This document shows positions 1 to 8,314 of a stretch of DNA of 24,615 nucleotides, one piece after another. Position 1 is the first letter of the stretch. Each line of letters opens with the position of its first letter. The notes beneath the pieces were generated by a model that saw only the letters and a program-made list of their open reading frames with translations, was not told the DNA's origin and made no database searches. The stretch covers positions 1 through 24,615 of the forward strand of contig JBDREX010000056.1 in NCBI GenBank assembly GCA_043819345.1, read 5' to 3'. This DNA is from CAYRDK01 sp043819345 (GTDB lineage Bacteria > Omnitrophota > Gorgyraeia > Velamenicoccales > Velamenicoccaceae). A program made the position numbers and the translations under genes.

Positions 1-23
1 GGTGGTATTCTTTTTCTAGGCAT
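1..23 (-). CDS. Possible start of a minus-strand gene cut by the left edge
   Basis: An ATG at 23-21 is preceded by a good ribosome binding site (AGGAG at 36-32, 8 bases away) and reads MPRKRIPP to the window edge. Seven complete codons are too few to identify a product. A second frame on the same strand, from an ATG near 105, is also open to the edge with a weaker AAGG. A plus-strand frame is open from base 1 to a stop at 130-132. I favour the ATG at 23 only because of its ribosome binding site. Confidence 0.3.
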
Positions 24-90
24 GGGAGTATCTCCTTTGGTTTTAGCCGCGCTAACGGCTTTGGGTTTGAGTTGCTTACCAAAGAATACC
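4..90. repeat. Inverted repeat with nested small hairpin at left edge
   Basis: GGTATTCTTT at 4-13 is repeated exactly in inverse orientation as AAAGAATACC at 81-90. Between them lies a small palindrome: TTAGC (43-47) pairs with GCTAA (51-55), and alternatively AGCCG (45-49) pairs with CGGCT (56-60). The arrangement overlaps the leader of the possible minus-strand gene that starts at 23. It could be a transcript structure or the edge of a small repeat; nothing decides between these. Confidence 0.35.
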
Positions 91-126
91 TCATGCCCTT
101 ATTTTTATAAACTGAATTTACAGGAA

Positions 127-1275
127 TTATAGTCCATAACCCCTAAAGCCCTCTACCCCCTTTAGCTGTTCAAGTGTAAACGGCCCACGCCATTCCTGCT
201 TTAAAAACACAAGCCACTTCTTGTCCGCCCCCTCATCAGCAGCGATATATTCACTGACAGCTACCGGCGACACACGCTTAAAATCTTTAAGATTTTCCAA
301 AAGCGTCCTTTCATCCAGATGAGCCATATCAGCTAATACGGCAATTCTTTTACGCACCGGGGGATGAGTAGAAAAAACATCCGAAAAGAAACCCTCTGTT
401 TCGTCAAGGCTATTAAGGACCGGATTAACAATAAAAATAGACTGCATCTTATCCCCACTAAACCCCTCTCCCCGCCAGCCATTAGAAATCAATGCCAGCG
501 CCTCAGCCAAGCTTAATGGATCACGGCTCAATCGCGTTGCAATAGCATCCGCGCGGTATTCTCTCTGGCGAGAAATAAAACAACGCAGAAACCTGCTCAT
601 CAAATGCATAAAACCTACAACCAAATAGATAACAACAAAAATCGCGGCCCCTTTGCCTCTGGATTTTCTTAAGACCAATGAAACTTTTGCCAATATATCT
701 TCATAGATCTCCGCTAAAGCACATGTTAAGGTCGTATTTAGACAATCACCGCTAATAATGTGCCCGGCTTCATGCGCGACAACAGCCTCAATCTGTGCGC
801 GCCCCAAACGCGTTAATAGCCCCTCTGTCACACCGATCACAGCGCAACCATTAAAATCTTCCAAGGCAAACGCATTCATACTAACACTTGAAATCACACG
901 AGGCTCAATTCTCCTACCGCCAATCGCAACACTCACTTCCTCAACAATATTGTTAAAGTATTGATGATAGACATCTTCCTCATCAATCGGCCGGGCTCCC
1001 AAAATCTGTGACATTCTTTCAATCAGGCGATTCGTCGAAATAGCCCAATGAATTAAACCCGCAAAAAAAGCGATAGCCAAAATAATAAGAACATGCGTTA
1101 AAGGCGGCCAAAAGATTCCTGTTGTTGTTTTGACAAAGAACTGCTTAAAGAAAAGATTCTGCAAAAAAAATAAAACAAGATAAGCTGTTAAGAAATAGAA
1201 AAATATAACAAACAAAAAGAGAAAGCCGATTACTCGGCTTTTCTTCTGCTCTATATCGATAAAAGAAAAAGGCAT
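127..1275 (-). CDS. M48 family membrane metalloprotease with GYF_2-like tail
   Basis: Predicted zinc endopeptidase of the HtpX/Ste24 (M48) family acting at the cytoplasmic membrane, 382 aa. Hydrophobic segments lie near residues 15-40 and 60-80, with another near 210-228. The zinc motif HEAGH is at 168-172, and a third ligand is likely Glu239 in the REYRADAIA segment. The last 31 residues (W-x-F, then RGPFTLEQLKG) resemble the start of a GYF_2 domain but stop before a full domain would end. The gene follows lemA by 8 bases and has no clear ribosome binding site of its own, so translational coupling is likely. LemA next to an M48 protease is a recurrent bacterial pair. The protease assignment is secure; substrate and exact subfamily are unknown. 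Confidence 0.9.
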   Translation of the reverse strand: MPFSFIDIEQKKSRVIGFLFLFVIFFYFLTAYLVLFFLQNLFFKQFFVKTTTGIFWPPLTHVLIILAIAFFAGLIHWAISTNRLIERMSQILGARPIDEEDVYHQYFNNIVEEVSVAIGGRRIEPRVISSVSMNAFALEDFNGCAVIGVTEGLLTRLGRAQIEAVVAHEAGHIISGDCLNTTLTCALAEIYEDILAKVSLVLRKSRGKGAAIFVVIYLVVGFMHLMSRFLRCFISRQREYRADAIATRLSRDPLSLAEALALISNGWRGEGFSGDKMQSIFIVNPVLNSLDETEGFFSDVFSTHPPVRKRIAVLADMAHLDERTLLENLKDFKRVSPVAVSEYIAADEGADKKWLVFLKQEWRGPFTLEQLKGVEGFRGYGL

Positions 1276-1283
1276 ATCTTTGA

Positions 1284-1838
1284 CTAGAATCTTACCTGAG
1301 GGGCATGTCTTTGGGCATCTTCTTCTATTTCAAAAAAATCTCTTTTTTTCAAACCAGCCATATCGGCAACAAACTTCGCCGGAATAATGGCGATCTGAGT
1401 ATTAAAACGCGTTACCTCATCATTATAATACTGCCGAGCAAAAGAAATTTTGTTTTCTGTCGAAGACAATTCTTCCTGAAGTTTTAAAACATTCTGATTA
1501 GCTTTTAAATCCGGGTACCTCTCAACAACCGCAAATAAAGATTTTAAGGTCTGTGTTAAAAAATTCTCTGCCTGGGATTTTTCCCTTATCGTTGAAGCAT
1601 CAACCGCCTGTGACCTGGCCCTGATGACCCGCTCTAGCGTATCCTTTTCATGGGCCATATACCCTTTTACAGTTTCAACCAAATTAGGTATAAGGTCATA
1701 ACGCCTTTTTAACTGAACATCTATCTGCGACCAGGCATTATCAATCCTGACTTTCAAAGTGATCAAAGTATTATAAATCACAACGCACCAACCAACAAAA
1801 GCCAGCAATAACCCCATAAAAACAACAGGAAACATCAT
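1284..1838 (-). CDS. lemA: LemA family protein
   Basis: A 184-aa LemA-family protein with one N-terminal membrane helix (about residues 3-22) followed by a long helical domain. The family hallmark around residues 34-65 is visible, including AWSQIDVQLKRRYDLIPNLV and then VKGY. The family is membrane anchored with most of the chain on one side; its biochemical role is not settled. The start is well supported by AGGAGG 5 bases upstream of the ATG. It is the first gene of a two-gene unit with the M48 protease. Its whole upstream spacer is occupied by the palindromic octamer-repeat element at 1854-1959. Confidence 0.92.
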   Translation of the reverse strand: MMFPVVFMGLLLAFVGWCVVIYNTLITLKVRIDNAWSQIDVQLKRRYDLIPNLVETVKGYMAHEKDTLERVIRARSQAVDASTIREKSQAENFLTQTLKSLFAVVERYPDLKANQNVLKLQEELSSTENKISFARQYYNDEVTRFNTQIAIIPAKFVADMAGLKKRDFFEIEEDAQRHAPQVRF

Positions 1839-1853
1839 TCAATCCTCCTTTTT

Positions 1854-1959
1854 AAAGTATCAGAGATTCAGAGCGTCATAGTATCATAGCAAAACCTTAA
1901 AACTTTTATATTTTTCGTTTTTGCTATAACACTTTAAATCTTTGACTCTTTGACGCTTT
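1854..1959. repeat. Imperfect palindrome with octameric repeat arms (element A)
   Basis: Two 41-base arms, 1854-1894 and 1919-1959, are inverse to each other around a 24-base AT-rich centre. Each arm is four 8-base units plus a 9-base inner unit. Read outside-in, the units fit ANAGNNTY (left arm: 1854-1861, 1862-1869, 1870-1877, 1878-1885) and end in ATAGCAAAA (1886-1894; inverse at 1919-1927). By hand, about 30 of 41 positions pair. The outermost right unit runs into the glgC stop codon, and the left end abuts the lemA ribosome binding site, so the element fills the whole spacer. It could be a transcript hairpin, a protein-binding array or a repeat-derived element. Confidence 0.75.
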
Positions 1960-3217
1960 ATATCACCGTACCTGACGGAATCGTAGCATTTTTATAAACA
2001 ATCGTAATGCCATCCTTAATCATGTAGTTATCAGCAGTAAAATCTTTGAGCTTCTTTTCATTAACGATTTTCACCTGGTCACCAATGCGGGCATTCTTAT
2101 CTAAAATAGCCTTTTTAATAACACAGTGATTACCTATACCGATAGAAGGCCTCTTCAACGCTTCATTCTGCTTAATATTTTCAAGCGGCTCGTAATAATC
2201 CGCCCCAATCACAATGGAATCCTCAATCACGCTCGCTTTACCAATGCGGGAACGCAACCCTATAATAGAATCCTTGACTGTCGCCGAATCAACAATAGAA
2301 CCATCACAAATCAGGCTCTGTATTATTTTTGAATCCTGATATTTTGCCGGAGGCAAGGAACGTGAACGCGTAAATATGGGCCAATTTTCATCAAAAAGAT
2401 CTAATGGCGGCAAGCTTGAAGTCAAAAGAAGATTCTCGGCATAAAATGATTTTATGGTACCAATATCACGCCAATATCCTTTAAAATTATAAACAAAAAT
2501 TTTCTCTGTTTGAACACTGTCTGGAATAATCTCTTTACCGAAATCCGCTTTTTTGTTTTTTTTCAAAACCTTAATCAGGGTTTCAATCTTAAAAAAATAG
2601 ATCCCCATGGAACACAAAAATTTTGAACTCCCCTCTTCTTGGACAGCCATATGTTCTACAGCATTTTTATCCGTTGGCTTTTCAACAAAAGAATTCATGC
2701 GCGCATTCTCATCAACGCCAATAATGCCAAAATCTGATATCGCGCTATCATCAATTGCGTTACAAGCCACAGTAATATCAGCATCTTTTTCCAGGTGGTA
2801 CTCAAAAAACTTACGCAAATCCATTTTATAAACCTGGTCGCCCGAAAGAATACAAACATGCTTAATACGCGGATCACTAAAATGCTTAAGGCTCTTGCGG
2901 ACGGCATCCGCAGAACCTTCAAACCAATCTGTGTTATCCATTGTCTGATCTGCAGCAATAATATCAATAAAACCTTGAGAAAAAACATCAAATTTATATG
3001 TACGGGCAATGTGCTTATTCAATGATTCAGAATTAAACTGTGTCAGTACATTAATCCTATTGAAACCGGAATGAAGGCAATTACTGATGGGAATATCAAT
3101 CAGCCTGTATTTGCCAAATAAAGGAACGGCTGGCTTCGCCCTATCTTTGGTTAAAGGAAAAAGCCTCGTCCCGCGGCCACCACCTAAAATAATACATAAA
3201 ACGTCTTTTTCTAACAT
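1958..3217 (-). CDS. glgC: Glucose-1-phosphate adenylyltransferase (ADP-glucose pyrophosphorylase)
   Basis: Makes ADP-glucose and pyrophosphate from glucose-1-phosphate and ATP, the committed step of bacterial glycogen synthesis, in the cytoplasm. The nucleotide-binding signature GGGRGTRLFPLTKDRAKPAV lies at about residues 11-30. It is followed by the family segments RLIDIPISNC, DQVYKMD, FVEKP and YWRDIGT, then a C-terminal left-handed beta-helix region rich in isoleucine repeats. Length (419 aa) is normal for GlgC. I start at the ATG at 3217 because it is placed just before the first beta strand; an in-frame TTG at 3268 would add 17 residues with no family similarity. It follows pgi by 82 bases, so the two may be co-transcribed, linking glucose-6-phosphate to storage glucan. 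Confidence 0.93.
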   Translation of the reverse strand: MLEKDVLCIILGGGRGTRLFPLTKDRAKPAVPLFGKYRLIDIPISNCLHSGFNRINVLTQFNSESLNKHIARTYKFDVFSQGFIDIIAADQTMDNTDWFEGSADAVRKSLKHFSDPRIKHVCILSGDQVYKMDLRKFFEYHLEKDADITVACNAIDDSAISDFGIIGVDENARMNSFVEKPTDKNAVEHMAVQEEGSSKFLCSMGIYFFKIETLIKVLKKNKKADFGKEIIPDSVQTEKIFVYNFKGYWRDIGTIKSFYAENLLLTSSLPPLDLFDENWPIFTRSRSLPPAKYQDSKIIQSLICDGSIVDSATVKDSIIGLRSRIGKASVIEDSIVIGADYYEPLENIKQNEALKRPSIGIGNHCVIKKAILDKNARIGDQVKIVNEKKLKDFTADNYMIKDGITIVYKNATIPSGTVI

Positions 3218-3236
3218 AATATCGCAATTTTTGTTT

Positions 3237-3299
3237 GCGGTTTGCACTAACCGCTCACTACTAAACAATAGCCAAACTCATCATTACCAATTACAACTA
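3237..3299. repeat. Small hairpin plus G-poor low-complexity spacer
   Basis: GCGGTT (3237-3242) pairs with AACCGC (3249-3254) around a 6-base loop, with no following T-run. The rest of the spacer up to the pgi stop is almost G-free on the plus strand, with ACTA/AACA-like words recurring about every 7-8 bases. It may be a one-armed relative of the palindromic repeat elements at 1854, 8822 and 15081, but I could not find an inverse partner arm. Confidence 0.3.
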
Positions 3300-4772
3300 T
3301 CAAATTATAAACTTCCGCGCTCTTTTCACAGGATGCTTTTTTATCTCCTCAGCAACGGCAGGCGAAATACCTGGCTTGCGAAGCTTATAATACATGTAAT
3401 TCTTATATCCTTCAACACCCGGTTGATCAAAAGCGTTAACATTCAAAAGCTCTCCCTCAAAAGCGGTCGCCATTTCAAAAAAATAAAGAAGTGCGCCCCA
3501 ATTAGCAGGAGAAAGATTTGGCATGGAAATAGTACAATTCGGCCGTTGATCACGCACCAAAGCCCATTCAGTTGCTTCCTGCGCCAATCTTAAAAGATCT
3601 GAAAGGTTCTTACCGGATAAGATACCGGCATCCCTACTGACACGGGCATCATGCGCGAAACACTCAACACGAATCATCGTCACAGCCTTGTTATTTTCTC
3701 CCTCAATATTATTTTGCTGAATAGAATGTAAATCCGTTGTACCGCGTGTCGCCACTGGCGTCCTTCCTACATTAACACAACGACTCTTATCCGGACTCCA
3801 ATCTTCAACACCGGAAGACAAAACACGAATAGTACGTTTATATTTTTTACCGAGGCTTTCGGCTAGTAATTGACAATACCAATCAGCCGTCGATTTCAAA
3901 GACTCCGTAAAAGGCATCATAATAGCGATCGATTTTCCTTTTTTAAGATACGCCAAATAATGCAGCACCGCATAAAGATAGGCCGGATTTTTATAAACAT
4001 TACCGGCGCTACACTTTTTAGCCATTTCCCTGGCCCCTGTGAAAAGTTCTTTTATATTAACACCTATAAGGGCCAGGTGAAACAGGCCCATGTTAAACTC
4101 AGAGAAACGCCCTCCAACACCAGGTAAAAGAGAAAAACTTCTAAAGCTTTTTGAATCCTTCTTTTGCTCTTCTTCAACACGCTGACGGAGACTACCTGAT
4201 TTTGGATCAGTAATACATAAAATCTGACGGCCATACGAACGGCCGCATCCATTTTTCAACCACTCCTGGACAACACAAAAAACAGCCTTCGTCTCTGTCG
4301 TCTCTCCAGATTTTGAAATAACAACAACAAAGGTTTTCTTCGGCTTCAAATGTTTTAATAAAGCTGCCACCGGCTCAGGATCCAAATTATTACCCTCAAA
4401 ATAAACTCTGGGGCTTCCATCGCGCAACGGTTTAAATTCATTGTAATAGGGCCTAGCCAAAGCATCCTGCGCGGCTCTCAAACCAAGAAAAGAACCACCG
4501 ATCCCTAAAAAAAGCACATTTTCATATTTAGAACCAACTTCTCTCGCAAGTTTTTGAATCTCGTCAATAAAAAGTTCATCCTGATAAGGCAAAGCCGCCC
4601 ATTCCAAACCCAAATTAATACGGTTTTGGCGATTATCCAGTAATGACCTTAAATGTTTATGGCTTTTATTGATCGTAGGCAAGAGATTCGTAATATCCGA
4701 TTCTGTGATTCCATGGTTATTGCCGATATTAAAATGGAACATATTATTAAAATCAAATTTTAAATTCTGCAT
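3300..4772 (-). CDS. pgi: Glucose-6-phosphate isomerase
   Basis: Interconverts glucose-6-phosphate and fructose-6-phosphate in the cytoplasm. The phosphosugar-binding SIS region is clear (GIGGSFLGLRAAQDAL, then VVISKSGETTETKAVF). Family catalytic landmarks are present: the FSEFN segment, LHSIQQ with its histidine, EGENNK, and the C-terminal AFDQPGVEGYK lysine motif. Length of 490 aa is within the bacterial range. I use the ATG at 4772 with upstream GAGGGA about 9 bases away; the ORF also has a TTG one codon earlier. It lies between glnN and glgC on the same strand. A terminator-like palindrome separates it from glnN. Confidence 0.94.
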   Translation of the reverse strand: MQNLKFDFNNMFHFNIGNNHGITESDITNLLPTINKSHKHLRSLLDNRQNRINLGLEWAALPYQDELFIDEIQKLAREVGSKYENVLFLGIGGSFLGLRAAQDALARPYYNEFKPLRDGSPRVYFEGNNLDPEPVAALLKHLKPKKTFVVVISKSGETTETKAVFCVVQEWLKNGCGRSYGRQILCITDPKSGSLRQRVEEEQKKDSKSFRSFSLLPGVGGRFSEFNMGLFHLALIGVNIKELFTGAREMAKKCSAGNVYKNPAYLYAVLHYLAYLKKGKSIAIMMPFTESLKSTADWYCQLLAESLGKKYKRTIRVLSSGVEDWSPDKSRCVNVGRTPVATRGTTDLHSIQQNNIEGENNKAVTMIRVECFAHDARVSRDAGILSGKNLSDLLRLAQEATEWALVRDQRPNCTISMPNLSPANWGALLYFFEMATAFEGELLNVNAFDQPGVEGYKNYMYYKLRKPGISPAVAEEIKKHPVKRARKFII

Positions 4773-4811
4773 CAATCACTTCCCTCTTTCTTTTCTAAAG
4801 CAAAACTTCAT

Positions 4812-4858
4812 TTTAAAAATCCCCCCTTTCATAAGGCGTTACCCGCCTTATGAAAGGG
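4812..4858 (-). terminator. Perfect 15-bp palindrome, probable intrinsic terminator after glnN
   Basis: Arms at 4824-4838 and 4844-4858 (CCCTTTCATAAGGCG and its exact inverse) enclose a 5-base loop. On the minus strand the stem is followed by GGGATTTTTAAAA. This fits an intrinsic terminator downstream of glnN (stop at 4889) and before pgi. The T-run is short and begins three bases after the stem, so termination may be partial, or the hairpin may act as an RNA stabiliser. Confidence 0.6.
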
Positions 4859-4888
4859 AGTTATTATTGCCTCACTTATCGTCCAAAC

Positions 4889-7078
4889 CTACTTGATAAA
4901 CAACATTTCTCTATATTTTGGCAGGTCCCAATGTTCGTCTGAAATAACCCGCTCCAGAGCGTCTGAATGCTTACGAATATGGTCCATCAGCGGCTTAAGT
5001 TCTTCAAAATACCGCTCCGCTTTTTCCGAGTGGCCCAAATCACGAACTTCTTCCAGAAAACTCATCATGCCCTGTGCATTCTTTCTGACATAATAGATCA
5101 TATCCGTTACTTCAGCCAAATGTAATTTTAAATCTTCAAATGCCGGATCAGAAAAACTCCCGGCATCCTTCTGGCGTAATTCAACCAACTTAACAAGATT
5201 ACCCGCCAACAATCTCTGATAATCAAATCCATTGGGAACAATACTAGCATTGACCATTTCATTAAGTGTCTTGGCTTCAATCTCAAGCAGCTTAATATAG
5301 GTTTCAATCCAAACAACATACCTGGATTGAATCTCTTCTTTTACAAAAATTTTATACTTTTCAAAAAGAGCAATATTCTCTTTTTTAATCAGTGCCTTAA
5401 GAGCAACCGGCGTTGAAGGCTCATTAGGCAAGCCGCGGCGCACAGCCTCATCTTTCCATTCTTGTGAATAATTATTCCCTTCAAAACGAATCTTCTTCGT
5501 CTCTTTAACAATGTCTGCGACCACACTTAAAACAGCCGTATTAAAATCTTTAGACTTTGCCGCCGCTTCAATTTTGCCGCGCACATAATCAAAAGAATCA
5601 GCAACAATTGTGTTAATCACTGTAATTGGCATAGCAATATTTTGAGCAGAAGCAACCATTCTGAACTCAAACTTATTCCCCGTAAAAGCAAAAGGCGAAG
5701 TCCGATTGCGATCTGTCGTATCACGGCTAACAACCGGCAACCTGGAAACACCTAAATTCATAATGTCGTCCCGGCCAACTTTCGTCATCTTGCCTTTTTC
5801 TATTCTGTCTAATATCTGTGTCAATTGTTCCCCTAAAAAAACAGACACAATAGCCGGAGGCGCTTCATTAGCACCCAAACGGTGTTCATTCCCGGCATTA
5901 GCAACGCTAGCACGCAAAAGATCACCATGATAACAGACAGCCCTTAAAACACTTACCAACACCGTCAAAAACTGTAAATTACTCTCAGGCGTTAACCCGG
6001 GATTCAGAAGGTTATCTCCTGAATCATCGGCCATAGACCAATTAAGATGTTTACCACTTCCATTGATTCCGGCAAATGGCTTCTCATGTAAGAGACAAAT
6101 CAAATCATGCCTGCGGGCAACCTTTTTCAATAGTTCCATCAAAAGCTGATTATGATCCGTAGCAATATTAGATTCTTCAAAAATAGGCGCAAACTCATAC
6201 TGATGCGGCGCCACCTCATTGTGGCGTGTTTTCACAGGAATGCCCAACTTATAAGCTTCCTGGCCCACCTCATACATGAAATTAACCACTCTCTCTTTGA
6301 TCGCCCCAAAATACTGATCTTCCATCTGCTGATCTTTAGAGGAAAAAGATCCGACCAATGTACGTCCCGTTAAAAGCAAATCCGGGCGCATATTGAAATA
6401 ATTTTTATCAATCAGAAAAAACTCCTGTTCAGGGCCACAAGTGGCATAAACCTTCTTTACTTTCTTCTTAAACAACGCCAGGATCTTAACTGCAGACTGA
6501 TTTAAAACTTCAATAGAGCGCAAAAGCGGCAGCTTTTTATCCAACGCATAACCATGATAAGAAACAAAAATCGTCGGGATACAAAGAGTTTTACCTAATT
6601 TGCTTTCAATAATAAAAGCCGGGCTTGAAGGATCCCACGCCGTATAACCACGGGCTTCAAACGTAGTCCGGATGCCTCCGCTTGGAAAACTGGATGCATC
6701 AGGCTCCCCCTTAATTAAATTAGACCCCGAAAATTTCTCAATAACTTTACCCGAATCACTCAACGAAATAAAGCTATCGTGTTTTTCCGCCGTCAAGCCA
6801 GTCATCGGCTGAAACCAGTGCGTATAGTAGGTGGCACCCTTACCCATCGCCCATTTTTTCATGCTCTCAGCGATTTCATTGGCCTGCTGGAGGCTAATCT
6901 GTTTACCTTCCTCTAACCACTCCACAAAAGCGTCAAATGTCTTCTTGGAAATATGCTTACGCATAGCTCCAATACTAAACGTATTATCCCCAAAATAACT
7001 GGAAACTTTTTTGGGGTTCTTAATTGCTATCAATTCTTTATCCTTGATTTCCTTTATAATCTCCTGCCTGAAGCTCAT
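4889..7078 (-). CDS. glnN: Glutamine synthetase type III
   Basis: ATP-dependent synthesis of glutamine from glutamate and ammonium. The 729-aa length is characteristic of GSIII rather than the roughly 450-470 aa GSI. GSIII landmarks seen include the N-terminal SIGAMRKHISKK, THWFQPMTGLTAEKHDSF, the metal/glutamate-binding CGPEQEFF, KPFAGINGSGKH, RLGANEAPPAIVSVFLG and the DRNRTSPFAFTGNKFEFR segment. A long helical C-terminal part follows. The start has AAGGAG about 7 bases upstream. It sits 47 bases downstream of an aminotransferase gene and follows an Lrp/AsnC regulator, so nitrogen or amino-acid-responsive control is plausible. No leader RNA element is visible in the short spacer. Confidence 0.95.
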   Translation of the reverse strand: MSFRQEIIKEIKDKELIAIKNPKKVSSYFGDNTFSIGAMRKHISKKTFDAFVEWLEEGKQISLQQANEIAESMKKWAMGKGATYYTHWFQPMTGLTAEKHDSFISLSDSGKVIEKFSGSNLIKGEPDASSFPSGGIRTTFEARGYTAWDPSSPAFIIESKLGKTLCIPTIFVSYHGYALDKKLPLLRSIEVLNQSAVKILALFKKKVKKVYATCGPEQEFFLIDKNYFNMRPDLLLTGRTLVGSFSSKDQQMEDQYFGAIKERVVNFMYEVGQEAYKLGIPVKTRHNEVAPHQYEFAPIFEESNIATDHNQLLMELLKKVARRHDLICLLHEKPFAGINGSGKHLNWSMADDSGDNLLNPGLTPESNLQFLTVLVSVLRAVCYHGDLLRASVANAGNEHRLGANEAPPAIVSVFLGEQLTQILDRIEKGKMTKVGRDDIMNLGVSRLPVVSRDTTDRNRTSPFAFTGNKFEFRMVASAQNIAMPITVINTIVADSFDYVRGKIEAAAKSKDFNTAVLSVVADIVKETKKIRFEGNNYSQEWKDEAVRRGLPNEPSTPVALKALIKKENIALFEKYKIFVKEEIQSRYVVWIETYIKLLEIEAKTLNEMVNASIVPNGFDYQRLLAGNLVKLVELRQKDAGSFSDPAFEDLKLHLAEVTDMIYYVRKNAQGMMSFLEEVRDLGHSEKAERYFEELKPLMDHIRKHSDALERVISDEHWDLPKYREMLFIK

Positions 7079-7125
7079 GTTCTTCTCCTTGCCGTTTCGC
7101 TACACATTTGGTAGCCAATGGATTG

Positions 7126-8292
7126 TTATATTTCTCCTAAAAATTCCTCCAACCGTCTCAGCGCTTCTTTGAGCTGATCAAAACCAGAAGCATATGAAAT
7201 TCGAATATAACCACTCCATTGTGGCCCAAATGCTGTTCCAGGGACGACAGCCACTTTTTTCTCTTTGAGAAGACGAGAAGCAAAATCCACCGACTCTAAA
7301 CCCGTCTTTTCAACATTAGCAAACGCGTAAAAAGCCCCCTGAGGCTTAAGACAGCGCAATCCCATTTCATTCAAACGGGCTACTACAAAATTTCTGCGCC
7401 GTAAATATTCGCGTTTCATTTCCTCTATCGGTTTCCGCGGCCCAACAATAGCTTCAGATGCAGCCATCTGAGAAACAATCGGCGCGCACAAAATCGTATA
7501 TTGATGAATTTTTGTCATCGCGCCAATAATCTCCTTCGGCCCGCAGGCATATCCCACTCGCCACCCTGTCATCGCGTAGCTTTTGGAAAAACCATTCAGA
7601 TAAACCGTTCGCTCCCGTGCGCCCGGCAAAGTCGCAAAAACCGTATGTACAAAATCATAGCTCAGCTCATCATAAACTTCATCTGTTATAACTAAAATAT
7701 CATGTTTACAACAAACGCGCAGCAAAGCTATAAGTTCTTTTTTTGTATAAGAAGCGCCCGTAGGATTGCTGGGGTAGTTCAAAAGAAGCGCTTTCACACG
7801 TGTATCCATGTTTTTTTCAAGCTCCTCAGGCGTAAGCTTGAAACCATTCTTCTCGCTCAAAACAACAACTTTTGATTCTCCACCAGCTAATTCAACAACC
7901 GGAGAATAAGAAACATAACAAGGAGAGCAGACAATAACCTTATCCCCCGGATTCAAAATAGCGCGCATAACAAGATCAAGCCCCTCGCTAACACCAACTG
8001 TTATTAACATTTCATCATTGATATCATACGTAAGACCGAAGCGCTTTTTTAAATCACGCGCGATATACGTCCTTAACTTAACCAAGCCTTTATTAGATGT
8101 ATAAGACGTAAAACCCTCTTCCAAAGAATAAATAGCGCTCTCACGAATATGCCAAGGTGTCACAAAATCCGGCTCACCGACACCAAGGGAAATAACATCC
8201 TTCATGCCTAAGACCAGATCAAAAAACACCCTGATACCCGACGGAGGTATCTGAACCACTCTTTTTGAAATCAAATTCTTTCTCTTAATCAT
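7126..8292 (-). CDS. PLP-dependent class I/II aminotransferase
   Basis: Fold-type I aminotransferase of the aspartate/aromatic aminotransferase superfamily, 388 aa. Visible landmarks are GVGEPDF (37-43), the NYPSNPTG loop (172-179), the cofactor-ring aspartate in TDEVYDE (about 203-209), the Schiff-base lysine Lys237 in GFSKSYAMTGWRVGY and the C-terminal substrate arginine in YIRISYA. These support transfer of an amino group between an amino acid and a 2-oxo acid in the cytosol. Substrate cannot be read from sequence; aspartate, alanine, aromatic or branched acids are all possible. It is 22 bases downstream of the Lrp/AsnC gene, a common pairing in which the regulator senses the amino acid being processed. 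It directly precedes glnN. Confidence 0.9.
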   Translation of the reverse strand: MIKRKNLISKRVVQIPPSGIRVFFDLVLGMKDVISLGVGEPDFVTPWHIRESAIYSLEEGFTSYTSNKGLVKLRTYIARDLKKRFGLTYDINDEMLITVGVSEGLDLVMRAILNPGDKVIVCSPCYVSYSPVVELAGGESKVVVLSEKNGFKLTPEELEKNMDTRVKALLLNYPSNPTGASYTKKELIALLRVCCKHDILVITDEVYDELSYDFVHTVFATLPGARERTVYLNGFSKSYAMTGWRVGYACGPKEIIGAMTKIHQYTILCAPIVSQMAASEAIVGPRKPIEEMKREYLRRRNFVVARLNEMGLRCLKPQGAFYAFANVEKTGLESVDFASRLLKEKKVAVVPGTAFGPQWSGYIRISYASGFDQLKEALRRLEEFLGEI

Positions 8293-8314
8293 ATCCTGTC
8301 CATCCCTAAAAAAT

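Noticed and set aside
1..132. Plus-strand frame open from base 1 to a stop at 130-132, hydrophobic at first
   Set aside because: It has only 43 codons, begins outside the window, matches no family I recognise, overlaps the protease 3' end and competes with a minus-strand start that has a good ribosome binding site.
3218..3268. TTG start adding 17 residues to GlgC
   Set aside because: The added residues precede the conserved N-terminal strand, the codon is TTG, and the ATG at 3217 gives the usual GlgC N-terminus.
3087..3593. 168-codon plus-strand frame
   Set aside because: It lies antisense across the glgC start, the spacer and the pgi 3' end. Both opposing genes are secure, and the translated product has no recognisable features.
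7100..7116. GCTAC/GTAGC hairpin before the glnN ribosome binding site as an ANTAR or other regulatory target
   Set aside because: It is a single 5-bp stem with a 7-base loop; no partner hairpin or T-run is present.
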